Assembly (NCBI GenBank): GCA_018267965.1
Contig: JAFDXK010000005.1
Span: forward strand, 124,001 to 188,000
Direction of reading: 5' to 3'
Length of the DNA stretch: 64,000 nucleotides
Source: Bacteroidota bacterium
Lineage (GTDB): Bacteria > Bacteroidota > Bacteroidia > Chitinophagales > Chitinophagaceae
Position 1 is the stretch's first letter. Each line of letters opens with the position of its first letter. Positions 27,347-38,800 of the stretch are shown piece after piece. A program made the translations under genes and the position numbers. The notes beneath the pieces are model-generated. The model searched no databases, was not told the DNA's origin, and saw only the letters and a list, made by a program, of their open reading frames with translations.

Positions 27347-28028
27347 TTATAGTAAAAACAAAACATTGAATACCCAACTCGAACAACAGGCTTCATCTAA
27401 ACAGGATCACACCGTGCAGTATATTATCTATGCCGCCGCCGCTTATTTTGGTTTGCAATATTTACTGAAACCCAAACGGGCTACGGCTGCTATCGTAACT
27501 GTACAACCAACTGAACAGGTAGTGGTGGCGGATGATACTCCGGCTACAACAAAACCTGTGCAGCCCGTTGTAGTGCCTACGCAACCTATAGTTGCAACCT
27601 CAACGAACAGCACAGAATCTTTCCCTTTGCACAAAGACATGAAAGGACAGCGTGTACAAGCCTTGCAACAAAAATTAGGTGTTACAGCTGATGGTATTTT
27701 CGGCAACCAGACAGAAGCTGCATTATTAAAACAATATGGTGTTACTACCGTTACCGCATCGCAGTATGCATCTATTATGCTATCGAAAGTAAAAACAGCG
27801 ACACCGGTCATAACAAATACAACAGCAGTGCTAAAGAAAGGAAGTAGTGGAGAAAATGTATACCGATTACAAAAATGGCTGGGTTTTAAAGACAGGGCAG
27901 TTGCGAAGAAAGGAGAACAGGTTGCAGATAGCGCATTCGGGCCGCAAACAGAAGCAGCACTGTTAAAGAAAACGGGACAACGAAGTATCGCTGTCAATCT
28001 ACTCAATCAATACACAAAAAAACAGTAG
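27303..28028 (+). CDS. Membrane-anchored protein with two peptidoglycan-binding domains
   Basis: This protein of up to 241 residues has an N-terminal hydrophobic helix (VQYIIYAAAAYFGLQYLL), a Pro/Val/Thr linker and two PG_binding_1-type repeats: KGQRVQALQQKLGVTADGIF with NQTEAALLK (about 105-150) and SGENVYRLQKWLGF with FGPQTEAALLKK (about 180-225). It probably tethers a particle or enzyme to the cell wall. The start is uncertain: the ATG at 27303 overlaps the previous gene by 44 bases, and a second ATG is at 27312. It has no hydrolase motif of its own. Confidence 0.7.
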   Translation: MITMPAKALQFGLFNYSKNKTLNTQLEQQASSKQDHTVQYIIYAAAAYFGLQYLLKPKRATAAIVTVQPTEQVVVADDTPATTKPVQPVVVPTQPIVATSTNSTESFPLHKDMKGQRVQALQQKLGVTADGIFGNQTEAALLKQYGVTTVTASQYASIMLSKVKTATPVITNTTAVLKKGSSGENVYRLQKWLGFKDRAVAKKGEQVADSAFGPQTEAALLKKTGQRSIAVNLLNQYTKKQ

Positions 28029-28094
28029 CAGGTATTGGCGATACCGATGCCATCCTATTATAAAAATACCAACGCTTACTATCCGATTTAAACA

Positions 28095-28484
28095 ATGGCA
28101 GTTTTTTCACTCCGGTCGCAACGCACCGGGCAATACAAGGAATTTAGCTTGCTGGAGATACTCAAATTACTGGGTGATCCTGTCAATGATGAGATATGGC
28201 TGGATGACGGAGAAGATGTTTTCAATCTCTCCAGTTTCCAGGATAACAGTGGCAGCGGAGGTACAATCAGTACGCCGCTGAATTGGAACATGGAGAATTT
28301 TGCGCAGCTTGCCGGACAGTCGGCTTTCACCCTGCAACGCATCCCTGCACCTCCTGTACTGATGGTGATGCTCAATGGCATTGAACTGCGAAGAAATGCA
28401 GATTATCAAATGGATGGCACCAGGATACAATTACCATTTGCGCTCAATGCGCAGGACAGCCTGCAATGCATCTATACTTACTAA
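28095..28484 (+). CDS. Small fibre-like protein
   Basis: The C-terminal half of this protein of 129 residues has the pattern VMLNGIELRRNADYQMDGTR then a hydrophobic strand and DSLQCIYTY. This is the NG-x-DY beta-sandwich often found in phage fibre and spike proteins. The following gene ends with a similar domain. The N-terminal half (about 60 residues) is charged and not recognised. A receptor-binding or spike role is inferred. Confidence 0.55.
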   Translation: MAVFSLRSQRTGQYKEFSLLEILKLLGDPVNDEIWLDDGEDVFNLSSFQDNSGSGGTISTPLNWNMENFAQLAGQSAFTLQRIPAPPVLMVMLNGIELRRNADYQMDGTRIQLPFALNAQDSLQCIYTY

Positions 28485-28527
28485 GAGACCGGTCAATTAA
28501 TCATAACAGTTAAAAACAAGTTTACAA

Positions 28528-29382
28528 ATGCAAGAAACAAGAATCAGGTTAGACAAACAGATCCAGAAAGCGCCGGGGTATAAATATGTCCCGCTTTCTG
28601 ATGGAAATGGAGAATTACAGTTTGCAGGCATAGATGCCTTAATTAAAGCCGGCGAGACCCTAACCCGTTTAAACTCGGTGGAGATCGCCAATGGCAGCCT
28701 CGTTATCAAGTACACTCCTGAAGATGGCAACCAGCAAGTGGTATCTACGCCATTTAATTTCAGCGCTACGGATGTGCATGTCACCAACGCGATATTGGAT
28801 AACCCCAGCGCAGGAGTGTACAAACTGATCATTTCAGAATCCAACGGTAACACTTATCCTGTTGACCTGACGGCCTTGCTGGCAGTGATCTCTCAGAGCA
28901 CAGAATACATCAACTTGTCCGGTAACGGTACTCCACAGAGCCCGTTGAACGCTACACTTTCGCAGGCATTCCTGGATAGCATACCACACACTATCAGCAG
29001 GATGAATGATGTCAATACAGACTCGCATCTTATTGATACCGAACAGCAAAAAGGCGGCGCTACAGTACTGGCATGGGACAATGTTAACCAGCAATGGATA
29101 CCAAAATCTGCAACAACGTTGGGACAAACTAACGAGATCACTGAATATTTCCGTGACCTGGTCAATGGTAACAGCGTGAACCTGAGTTATCCTATTGCAC
29201 AAATCGATACTGCCAGTATCAAGGTATACCGCAATGGTATGCGTATGGAGCCTATCATTGACTACCGGTATGATAACCCAGGCCAACCGTATGGTATCGT
29301 ACTGAACGCAGGCTTTACAGGTAACTACGCTGAAAAAGTCATCGTGGACTACCGTCTCAAACCCGGTGTTCCGTTAAGCTAA
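28528..29382 (+). CDS. Fibre or spike-like protein
   Basis: The protein of 284 residues starts with a short, charged segment and then beta-rich repeats (SLVIKYTPEDGNQQVV, YKLIISESNG). A conserved DVNTDSHLIDTEQQKGGATV-like stretch in the middle resembles fibre linkers, with WDNVNQQWIPKSA after it. It ends in a domain (IKVYRNGMRMEPIIDY ... VIVDYRLKPG) like that of the preceding gene. No enzymatic motif is seen. A good terminator follows its stop. It is the best candidate for the host-recognition protein of the module. Confidence 0.55.
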   Translation: MQETRIRLDKQIQKAPGYKYVPLSDGNGELQFAGIDALIKAGETLTRLNSVEIANGSLVIKYTPEDGNQQVVSTPFNFSATDVHVTNAILDNPSAGVYKLIISESNGNTYPVDLTALLAVISQSTEYINLSGNGTPQSPLNATLSQAFLDSIPHTISRMNDVNTDSHLIDTEQQKGGATVLAWDNVNQQWIPKSATTLGQTNEITEYFRDLVNGNSVNLSYPIAQIDTASIKVYRNGMRMEPIIDYRYDNPGQPYGIVLNAGFTGNYAEKVIVDYRLKPGVPLS

Positions 29383-29392
29383 TTTTTTCTTT

Positions 29393-29437
29393 ACAAGCCG
29401 GGGTGCCAATATGATGCTTCCTTCCCCGGCTTGTTTT
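29393..29437 (+). terminator. Rho-independent terminator after the fibre gene
   Basis: An 11-bp stem (ACAAGCCGGGG at 29393 and CCCCGGCTTGT at 29424) with a 20-base loop is followed by TTT. It separates the structural block from the lysis-like block that starts at 29439. Confidence 0.75.
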
Positions 29438-29438
29438 A

Positions 29439-29783
29439 ATGTTTATAATGATGATACCACCACCCGATATTATCCGCAAACTCTCAGCAGCTACTCCACA
29501 AAACTATGTGTGGCAATGGTTGCTGGTAACAATGCTATACAGTTGCTGCATTCTGGTCAATGAGCATTTTGAATTGATCCAGGCATTGGAACTCTCTCAG
29601 CATATACAAAACCTTATTCGCATGGCGGGGGTGCTAGTTTATATTTTTTTAACCACTTATTCTTTTCAAAAAACAACGGATGATACGCATACTACAACTA
29701 TTCAAGGCCCCAACCACCTGGCTGCTGATAAGCCTCATGGCGCTAGTGTCCCTGACACGCCAGGCAATGATGATGTACCGTGA
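29439..29783 (+). CDS. Small protein with two membrane helices, holin-like
   Basis: The protein of 114 residues has two hydrophobic helices (VWQWLLVTMLYSCCILV and MAGVLVYIFLTTYSF) joined by a short polar loop and a hydrophilic tail. Size and layout fit a phage holin or small pore former. Its last 104 bases are shared, in another frame, with the next gene, an arrangement familiar from phage lysis cassettes. The holin role is inferred. Confidence 0.5.
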   Translation: MFIMMIPPPDIIRKLSAATPQNYVWQWLLVTMLYSCCILVNEHFELIQALELSQHIQNLIRMAGVLVYIFLTTYSFQKTTDDTHTTTIQGPNHLAADKPHGASVPDTPGNDDVP

Positions 29784-30321
29784 ACTAACACGGATACGCA
29801 GCAACCAGCAACTGATGCAACAAACCCAGCAACAGATACTTCTGGCTAACGGGCGTATTGCTGCTCAAACAGGTGTTTTACAGTTAAAGCAACAAGAGTT
29901 TTCAAGCCTGTTCCCCGAGTTGCATGAGGAAATAAAAACATTAGGTCTAAAGATCCGAAACGTACAAACGGTATCAACCCTTTCATTGGGTAGCAACAAA
30001 ATGATCATTGCGCCTCTCTATGATAGTATCCTGTATCCGAAAAATGATACCGTACTGCGTTTTTTAAAATGGCCTGCTGATAGTTTCCGATTAAAAACAT
30101 TCAGTTACCACGACAGTTATTATGATGTGTCCGGCTATACTCTCCTGGATAAACAGGTGTTGCATATCTGTACCCGCGATACCATGACACAGCTCATTTA
30201 TAAAAAACGCATACATCCCTGGCTCTGGATATTCAGCCGCAAACAATTACTGCAACGGGTCTATTTCAAAAACCCGAATGCACATATTTATTATTCACGT
30301 ACCATTCAATTGCAGCGATGA
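29680..30321 (+). CDS. DUF6549-like phage protein, possible spanin
   Basis: The protein of 213 residues has one N-terminal membrane helix (TTWLLISLMALVSLTRQAM), a Gln-rich coiled coil (about 30-75) and a beta-rich periplasmic tail with WPADSFRLKTFSYHDSYYDV and an end like NPNAHIYYSRTIQL. That ending and order resemble a family from Bacteroidota phages (DUF6549, from memory) sited next to lysozymes. It starts inside the holin-like gene and overlaps the following gene by an ATGA. Confidence 0.6.
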   Translation: MIRILQLFKAPTTWLLISLMALVSLTRQAMMMYRELTRIRSNQQLMQQTQQQILLANGRIAAQTGVLQLKQQEFSSLFPELHEEIKTLGLKIRNVQTVSTLSLGSNKMIIAPLYDSILYPKNDTVLRFLKWPADSFRLKTFSYHDSYYDVSGYTLLDKQVLHICTRDTMTQLIYKKRIHPWLWIFSRKQLLQRVYFKNPNAHIYYSRTIQLQR

Positions 30322-31346
30322 AAGAACCATCCAAAAATAAACTACTTGTTCCTCTGGGTATCGGTGCTGGGGTATTATTATTACTGGCAAGCACGAAAAA
30401 CAAAGCATCCGCAGCACAATCGTCACCTGCTTCGCCATCTTCACCACAGTTAAACACATCGGGTGATGATGCTATGCCGCAACCCGATGAACCGACTGCA
30501 GCGGGACAGATCGTTCCCTCTCCTGCCCCACCCTATAAACCCTCCAACGTGCGGTCTGCACAACCTATACCGGGTGGTAATAATGATGATACGGATGAAA
30601 GGCAGCAGGATGATACCGGTGGTGATGGACAGGGAGAAGAACAAGATGTTAGGGAGAAGAATAACGATGATACATCTGCTGATGTAAGAAATGATGATGA
30701 TAGCACTAATGATGATGGTTCAGACTATACTATACCTGATGAAGATGCGTCTTCGTTCCTACGCTACCAGCCTAAGCTAGCTTTGCCTACCGGTAAAAAC
30801 CAAAGGTTTGCACCTGGCAGTAAGCGTATGCCAACTTCCCAAGCAACAGGTAAACGCTCTGTCAATTATCGTCCCGGTACTTACAACCCGAAGCAAGCCC
30901 GTTTTGACAACCAGTCTTATACATCGGTTAGCCACCGTCCCGGTGCATCGAATGCGTCGCGCAAGTCCGCTGTGCAAAATGAGCCTGTACCTGGCAATAC
31001 TAATTCGACTGTAAAAAACAGGATGCTGCAATCTTTGCCTAATCAGGCTGGAAAAATATTTCCGCTCCGTATGGGTATGAACAATGCTTATGTTAAAGAG
31101 ATACAGAGGCGTATAGGTGTACCTGCAACAGGATATTTTGGAACGATGACTCTGACAGCACTCCGCAAACGATATAATGTTTCAGATGTATCGGAGGCTT
31201 TATACAAACAGATCATTACAGGTAAAGTGATTGTTGCGCAAAAACAAGCTGCCAAAAAACCAATGCAACAAAAACGCAGACCGCACAAACCTTCACATAG
31301 TAAGCATGGTAAAAAAGTTCTTCCACAACAACGCCCCAATGCATAG
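30318..31346 (+). CDS. Membrane-anchored protein with acidic stalk and peptidoglycan-binding domain
   Basis: The protein of 342 residues has an N-terminal hydrophobic helix (LLVPLGIGAGVLLLLAS), a long Asp/Asn-rich stretch (about 85-145), a basic Tyr/Arg-rich region and one PG_binding_1-type domain near 250-290 (NAYVKEIQRRIGVPATGYFG then TMTLTALRKRY). A Lys/Gln-rich tail closes it. It is the second wall-binding protein of the element and lies just ahead of two lysozyme-like genes, so it may hold them at the wall. Confidence 0.65.
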   Translation: MKEPSKNKLLVPLGIGAGVLLLLASTKNKASAAQSSPASPSSPQLNTSGDDAMPQPDEPTAAGQIVPSPAPPYKPSNVRSAQPIPGGNNDDTDERQQDDTGGDGQGEEQDVREKNNDDTSADVRNDDDSTNDDGSDYTIPDEDASSFLRYQPKLALPTGKNQRFAPGSKRMPTSQATGKRSVNYRPGTYNPKQARFDNQSYTSVSHRPGASNASRKSAVQNEPVPGNTNSTVKNRMLQSLPNQAGKIFPLRMGMNNAYVKEIQRRIGVPATGYFGTMTLTALRKRYNVSDVSEALYKQIITGKVIVAQKQAAKKPMQQKRRPHKPSHSKHGKKVLPQQRPNA

Positions 31347-31374
31347 TATATATCCATAACATCTCAACCCAAAA

Positions 31375-32100
31375 ATGTTTTTAAGAACACAACGCTTTCC
31401 TTCCATCAATGTACCTAATCCGTTTTCAAAGGATGCTATGTTCGTTTTTTTTGACCGCATCAAAACAAACTGGCTGCCTTATTTTAAGCAGGCAGCCAAT
31501 GTGACAGGCTTACCGCTTGCTCTAATAGTAGCGAAGGCAGCAGTAGAAAGTGGTGGCAACCAAAAGACATCCAATACAGCGCATGTAGGATTGATGCAAT
31601 TAGGCAGGGATACCATTGCTGCCTGCCTGGATTACCTCGAAGGTAAAATGTATGCTGATGGTAAGCGCTGGGCTGCTCCTGCACAAGTCGTAGTCCGGGC
31701 AAATCCCGTTATTAGAAAATTCTTTCCTGCTTATGGTAAGGGCGAAACCATACACGCAGATGCTGCATTTGCATTAGCGAGTGCTGATAGTCCTTCAGGT
31801 GCTGAGTTCAACGTACTCATGGGAGCTATCTATTTGCAATACCTCTGCCAGAACCCCAAATTTATTGATAGCAATGGCACCGTACTGCGGCTGGATAAAG
31901 TAATGAGTGCCTACAACACGGGGCCGAATTATCATTTTTATAAAACGCCTGTAGCCGATACTTCCGGATTGGTCAGCATCATACGAGCCTCACAATTATC
32001 CGCAGGTAAAAAGGAGGAGACCAGCAGGCATATCCTCAAATTCTGCGGACAGGGTGGCGCATTCGACCTGCTCTTCAACAGGCAGTATTCACTGGCATAA
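31375..32100 (+). CDS. Lytic transglycosylase-like protein
   Basis: This protein of 241 residues resembles the SLT/goose-lysozyme fold. The catalytic glutamate is in AAVESGGNQ (Glu58), followed by the glycine-rich HVGLMQLG and by MSAYNTGPNYHF, which matches the family's third motif AYNxGP. There is no signal peptide, as expected if it acts from a particle or with a holin. It probably cleaves peptidoglycan glycan strands during entry or lysis. Confidence 0.75.
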   Translation: MFLRTQRFPSINVPNPFSKDAMFVFFDRIKTNWLPYFKQAANVTGLPLALIVAKAAVESGGNQKTSNTAHVGLMQLGRDTIAACLDYLEGKMYADGKRWAAPAQVVVRANPVIRKFFPAYGKGETIHADAAFALASADSPSGAEFNVLMGAIYLQYLCQNPKFIDSNGTVLRLDKVMSAYNTGPNYHFYKTPVADTSGLVSIIRASQLSAGKKEETSRHILKFCGQGGAFDLLFNRQYSLA

Positions 32101-32145
32101 AACAGTTAGATCCGTTTCACCATAACACCAATCATTCAACAAAAA

Positions 32146-32808
32146 ATGAACCTCATTTATAGTGACCACCCCAATATACCTGTAGCGGTCCGCACTGCTT
32201 TTGCACAAAAGGTCATTGACATCGCAGCATGGCTGAACATTGACCCCAACTGGCTGATGCAGGTGATGTATGCAGAAAGCAGGCTGAATAGTCAGGCAAA
32301 AAATATTCAACATGGCAGGTTAATTGCAGCAGGGCTCTTGCAATGGACAAAAGCATCCGGCATTGCAGGTGCGCCCCTCAGTATACTTAAATATAACCAC
32401 CTGCAACAACTCGATCTTGTAAAGGCTTATTTCGCGCCCTATCGCGGTAAGATGCACAGCTATTTTGATGTCTATCTCATTACTTTCTTCCCTTCCGCAG
32501 TAGGACAGGATGACCAGTATGTTTTTGCAACCAGTAAACTTCCCGCTTCCCTGATCGCTACCCAGAACCCGGCTATTGATACGGTCAAGGATGGCAAGAT
32601 CACAATGGCAGAGTTCAAAGAATACGTCCGCAACAGCACGCCTCATGGAGTACGTGATTTTGTATTTGCAACCGGGCAATTAGCTAAGGATGTCAAACAA
32701 AAAACAACCAAGGTCTTTACGGCTATCAAAGAAAACCCCGATACGCTGGGCGAAGCCGCCGCAGGTATCGGAACGATACTGGCTTTTTTTTTCTCTTTCG
32801 CCATTTAA
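32146..32808 (+). CDS. Second lysozyme-like protein with C-terminal membrane helix
   Basis: The protein of 220 residues has a lysozyme-like N-terminal domain: the likely catalytic Glu44 in MYAESRLN, followed by AAGLLQWT and DVYLITFFPSAVG. An insert near 145-155 (DTVKDGKITMAEF) looks like a calcium-binding loop. The chain ends in a hydrophobic helix (IGTILAFFFSFAI), which would anchor it in a membrane. Together with the preceding gene it makes a pair of wall-cutting enzymes. Confidence 0.65.
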   Translation: MNLIYSDHPNIPVAVRTAFAQKVIDIAAWLNIDPNWLMQVMYAESRLNSQAKNIQHGRLIAAGLLQWTKASGIAGAPLSILKYNHLQQLDLVKAYFAPYRGKMHSYFDVYLITFFPSAVGQDDQYVFATSKLPASLIATQNPAIDTVKDGKITMAEFKEYVRNSTPHGVRDFVFATGQLAKDVKQKTTKVFTAIKENPDTLGEAAAGIGTILAFFFSFAI

Positions 32809-32841
32809 GGCAGGAACACATTTATAAACAAACCTTAGTTC

Positions 32842-35800
32842 ATGATATACACAGAACATCCTGAAATTGTATTAGGTGCCGTAGCGCCTGAAGGCGTACC
32901 GGAATTAAGTATAAGCTATACACGCAGCGGAAAACCTTTCTTAGGTACCGTACAAAATAGCATCGAGGTAGCGGCTTTTATACGCAGCCTGTTCAATGAA
33001 GGAGAAATTGAATTACAGGAATATTTTATCGTACTCTATCTCAATACTGCCAAGCGCATTGTTGGCTATTACCGGCATACCAAAGGCATGATCCATGCAA
33101 CAATGGCAGATACGCGCATCATACTGGGCACGGCACTTAAAAGCCTCTCTACGGGTATTATCGTAGCGCATAACCATCCTTCAGGAAAACTACAGCCTTC
33201 GCAGGCAGATATAGAGATGACAACGAAATTGAAGGATGCCTGTAAATACCTGCAAGTTGAATTATTAGACCATCTGATCGTCACTACTGACGGACATTAT
33301 TCTTTTGCAGACAGTAATATGGCAGGATTAGAACGTACTGTTGATAAGCAGGCAGATTATATCGCCAGCGTAGAATATGATCTGGAGCACCATAGCAAAC
33401 AAACCAAAAGTAGCCTTGAACGCAGGGCTGCACAATTACATATCCATGACCAGAATACGGTCAAAGAACTCACAGAGCTTGCCATCGTCAATGTAGCTAG
33501 AAGAATTGCGCTGCAATCTGGTGTATCTATTGAAGAAAAATATGAGCGCTTAGTGCACCTCTATCATGAACAGGTCAACCTGTCGCACCGCACTTCACAA
33601 AGTATCTTGCTGCAACAATACAGCACACCCGCACCCATCGGTTATCTTATGGGTGTTTTCTGCGGTATTGATACACTGCAACAAAGAGGAGGTTATGCGT
33701 TTGAGCCTTCAGCAGGTAACGGGCTCTTAACAGTCGCTGCCGTACCTGATCGTGTCTATGTCAATGAAGTGGATGCACTGCGCCGTGCCAATTTATTGCG
33801 GCAGGGATTTGCCAACGTTTGGAATCGTGACGGAAACAAACCATTTTTTGATGTGCAGCAGCATTTTATGGCGGTCATCACCAACCCGCCATTTGGCAAG
33901 CTGGATAAAGCAGTTGTAGTAAATGGTTATCCTATAGATACGCTCGAACACCTTATGGCTATCTATGCATTAGATACTATGACTGCTGACGGTAAAGCAG
34001 CGATCATCATCGGCGGGCATACTACATGGGATGGCAAAGGGCGCATACAGGCGGGTAAGAACCGCGTATTTTTTAATTACCTCTATCGTCACTACCATGT
34101 AGCCGATGTACTCCAGATGAGTGGTAAACAACTCTACTCCCGCCAGGGCACGGCTTTTAATACACGTTTGATACTTATCGGCGGACGCAAGAAAATTTTC
34201 AGTGGTGCAGCACCAGTATATAATGCGGAAAAGGATAAGGTGATTTACAGCTTTGATGAGCTGTTTATGCGGGTAAATACTGCCATGCAAAAAACATTTA
34301 CATTTTCCGAAGAGATGAATGCAACTTCTAGACCACAACACAATAAAAATTCAAATGACAATATGAATAGTGAAGCGCAACGATTACTACAAGCCTTACG
34401 TGGCAAAACCTTGGGCAATAGTGATACAGAGGATAATCAATACGCGATGGCATATACTGAATACTACTTACCGCTCCAGGATTTTTATCGCGGCGCATTG
34501 ATACTCATGCACAGCGGCGACTATTATGAAGTATATGGCAGGGATGCAGGCCTTATCAAACATTTTATACCTGCTGTAACAGTAAGTACTTTCTTATGTG
34601 ATGAGATGTATATTGAGCATATCGCATTGGATGCAGAGCAGGTAACAAAACTTACAAGCCAGCTTAGAGAAATGGGTATCCGTTTTATACTGACCGATGA
34701 TGAAGAAGCCTCTTACCCGGTATCACGCGAAGACGTTCCCCTGTCCGAAAAGCATCTTTGGGAAATTTCTTTTGCTGATTTTTTAGCATCCGAAAAACAA
34801 GTTTATCGCGAGTTATTAGCCGACGGTACTGAATATGAACTTCCCTACAAAACAGAATATGTGATATTATTCAACACCTTCTTAGGTGCTAATGTATATG
34901 AAGCTTATCCGGATAACCCTTATACGGCTACTGGCAGAAAACATCTATCCCAGCCAGCCTTCATGGAAAACTGCTTAAATATTATCCATGCTTATAATAT
35001 CCGTCTTGCCATGACGATGGATATTATAGTAAGCGAAAAAGTGCTGGCTGATTATCCACGCATGAAATTACGACAGGATGCGAGGATCACTTATTTAAAA
35101 ACATTGGTCTATGCAGGCAATCAGCTCAATGGTATAAAGCAGAAGTTTTCGGCATTATCAAAAAAGACCTTTTCACGCTTATCAAAAGAACTCAAACCTC
35201 TATTTCAGTTACCAGGTAAAAAAACACTACAAGGCAATGAAGATGATGACATCGTTGACCACAATGCTTTGTTTGAGCAGTATAAAAAACTCAAGCAAGA
35301 TAAAGCCGATGCTCTATATCTTTTGGAAACCCCTGAAACCTTCGTCACTTTTAATGAAGATGCAGAAATATTAGCGAAGACATGCAATATCGGTATCATC
35401 AAAGTAACGGAAGCTGGTGCATTCAACTATTTTATCACAGGCTCATCCAAGTCTTTATTATTTGTACGATTAGCCCAATTAGAAGATGCAGGCTATAAGC
35501 CTGTCCTTGTGGAAGACACACGTTATCATACCAGCGATTTACAAGAGCGTGTAGACCAGGAGTTGCATAAAATACTGCGCCAGATAGATAAGTTAAAGGA
35601 CGAGGAGAACTTGGGAGCTCCCTATAAACCCTCGTCGAATGCCTGTGTGGTATTAGATACCCAAGTGCCGGACAGTATGGCTTTTGAAACGCAGGAAGCC
35701 CTTGCAACTATTAAAGAAGCTGTCGGTGGTGATGCCGATAATTTTGTCCGTGACCGTTTGGGTTATCCTACCAAGACCGCTTTGTGCAAAGCCTTGTCTG

Positions 35801-38800
35801 CCGAACAAACAGATGCCGTGATGATGGCGATCTACAATATCGAAGCAAGAGGGCAAGGCATGATCATTGGTGACCAGACAGGTATCGGCAAAGGGCGTGT
35901 GGCGGCAGCCATGCTGCGTTATGCGCATCATCAGGGCATGAAGCCGGTATTCCTCACTGAAAAAGCTAACCTGTTTTCTGACCTGTACCGTGACCTCTAT
36001 GCCATCGGTTCAGGGCATTTACGCCCTTTCATCATCAATGGCAGGGAAAGTAAAACCGATATTAAGGACGAAGATGGCAATATTATTTACCAGGCACTGC
36101 CCTATACCGAACAGGCTGCGGTATTTAAAGCTGAAAAACTGCCTGCTGGTTTTGATTTTGCCATTGGTACTTATAGCCAGTTCAACAGCCCGGACAAAAA
36201 ACCTGAAAAGCCTGCTTTCCTAAATGCCATATCCCGTGACACAGTATTTATCATGGATGAATCGCATAACAGCAGTGGTATTTCCAACACAGGTAATTTT
36301 TTGCAAGGCGTTATAGCACAGGCAAGAGGGGTGGTCTATCTCTCTGCCACTTTTGCCAAACGCCCGGATAACATGCCTATCTATGCGGTGAAGACCGCTA
36401 TATCGGATTGTAATATGAGCCGCGACCAGTTGGTTGATGCTATACAGCGCGGCGGTGTAGCTTTACAGGAAGTATTGTCTTCGCAACTGGTCGCGGAAGG
36501 GCAGATGATACGCAGGGAGCGGAGCTTTGAAGGGGTTGAGGTGAACTATATCACTTTACAGGATAAGGCGCAGGAACATGCAGCCATTGCCGATAATATC
36601 ACAGGTATCGTCCGTGATATAATCAGTTTTCAGAAAGATTATATTGATGCCATCGTTGAAGAGTTAGATACCATTGCTGTTGCTGAAGGTAAAGCTGTCA
36701 ACATGAGAGATGGCACCAGCAAAGCTGGTGTAGATAATACACCCTACTTCAGCAAAGTATTTAATATTATCAACCAGATGCTGTTTTCTATCAAAGCTGC
36801 TTCCGTTGCAGAGCGTGCCATTGAACGGTTGAAGGAAGGCAAGAAACCTGTGATTGCTTTTTCTTCCACGATGGGTAGCTTTTTAGAAGACATGACGGAT
36901 GAGAAAGGGTTACCTGTAAGTGACGGCTCTGTGATCATGCCTGATTTTTCGGAAGTGCTGCGCCGAGGCTTGGATGGTGTGATGCGTTATACAGAACGAG
37001 GCGCTAACGGGGAACCTGTATACAGGGCATTCGAGGTAACGGAACTTTCTCCTGAAGCACAAACTATATATCATAGCATCCGTAAACGCATTGATGAGAT
37101 TGCTACTGGCATCTCTATCTCCCCTATTGATGTGGTGATACAAAAAATAAAAGCGGCTGGTTATAGGGTTGCCGAAGTCACCGGGCGTAAATACGAGCTG
37201 CAATGGTTAGAGCCTGATGATCCTTTGAATGATTTACTCCCAGAAGACATTGTGGTGAACAAGGATGGCAAATCGAATGGAACAGTACATAAGGCGATTG
37301 TAGCCTTACGTAAGAAGATCAATACCAACGATGCCTTCCGGGAGTTCAACAATAATCAAGTAGATGTGCTGCTCATCAACCAGAGCGGCAGCACGGGTGC
37401 ATCAGCACACGCTATACCCACATCAAAAGTAAAGAAGGAAAAAGTAAAGCAGCGTGTCATGATCGTGCTTCAGGCAGAACTGGACATCAACACAGAAGTG
37501 CAAAAACGCGGGCGTATCAACCGTACCGGGCAATTACTCAAGCCTATCTATGATTATATAAGCTCTGCTATACCGGCAGAGATGCGCCTGATGATGATGC
37601 TCCAGAAAAAACTCAAATCACTGGATGCCAATACAGCCTCCAATCAAAAACAATCTTCCAAAATATTAGATGTACCTGATTTTTTAAACAAATACGGCGA
37701 CCGCGTGGTCAAAGAATACCTGCTGGAGAATCCAACTATTAACCGGATGCTGGATGACCCTTTGCGGTTAAAGAACACAACCGATAGTGAACAAGGTGAA
37801 GTACAGCTACTGGAGAATGCAGCACATAAAGTGAGCGGGCGTGTGGCGGTGCTCTCTGTAAAAATGCAGCAGGAGTTTTATGCTGAAATTACGGAACGAT
37901 ATAACGATTATGTCTCCTACCTGCAACAGATAGGTGACTATGACCTCGAAATGGAAGCTATGAACCTGGAAGCCGAAACAGTAAACAGCAAGATCGTAAA
38001 AATGGGCAGTGGGTCCGGTAGTGTATTCAGCGAGGATAGCATACTGGAGACCGTACATGCGAATGTACTGCGAAAACCTTTTACAGCAACCGAGTTGGAT
38101 AATTTACTAAAAGAATCCCTGCAAGGAGAGGATGCACAGAAAATACAGCAGGATATTATCCGGGACTATAATGAAGAAACGGCAATGGCTGCGGACATCG
38201 AAGCCAGAGAATTGAATGAACGCTACCATGAGCTGACCAAACGTATTTACTTAGAAAAGAAATTTCAACGGCTAAAATCAGATAGTGAAAGGGAACAATA
38301 TTATCATGAACGGGAAAAGCAGATAGAAGACGCAAGGCAGAAAGCACTCAAGCAATTATTAGATAAAGCAGCCGCCCGTAAATTTTATCTCGAAAAACTG
38401 TTCCGCTTCTTTTACATTGGGCGTAACCTCTCCTTTCCTATTAATGCAGGCAACGGCTATATGGAATATGTGCCTGCGGTGTTCTTAGGGTTTGTGATCG
38501 ACTGGAAGCGTAAGCACCCTTTTCTACCGTCGAAAATCAAACTCCGTTTTGCGCTGGCGAACAGCAATAAATATTTTGCAATGCCTGCTTCTTTTGATGA
38601 TATAGATAAAATCATTGGTGCGAGTGCAGAACTGCCGCAACTAGGTAATGAACAGATGCTGCATAACTGGGGAACCTATATCCAGCAGAATAATGCAGAC
38701 CGCAAGACCCGCCATATTGTAACGGGCAATTTATTACAGGCCTTCAGTGATTTCAGGGGCAAGTTGGTGAACTATACGACTCTTGATGGTAAAATAGAAA

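Noticed and set aside
27443-28006. Minus-strand frame of 187 codons over the peptidoglycan-binding gene
   Set aside because: The plus frame has two recognisable domains; the minus frame has none.
19708-32808. Contractile injection system or tailocin
   Set aside because: No sheath, tube, baseplate or AAA ClpV-like gene is seen, and the many membrane helices do not fit.
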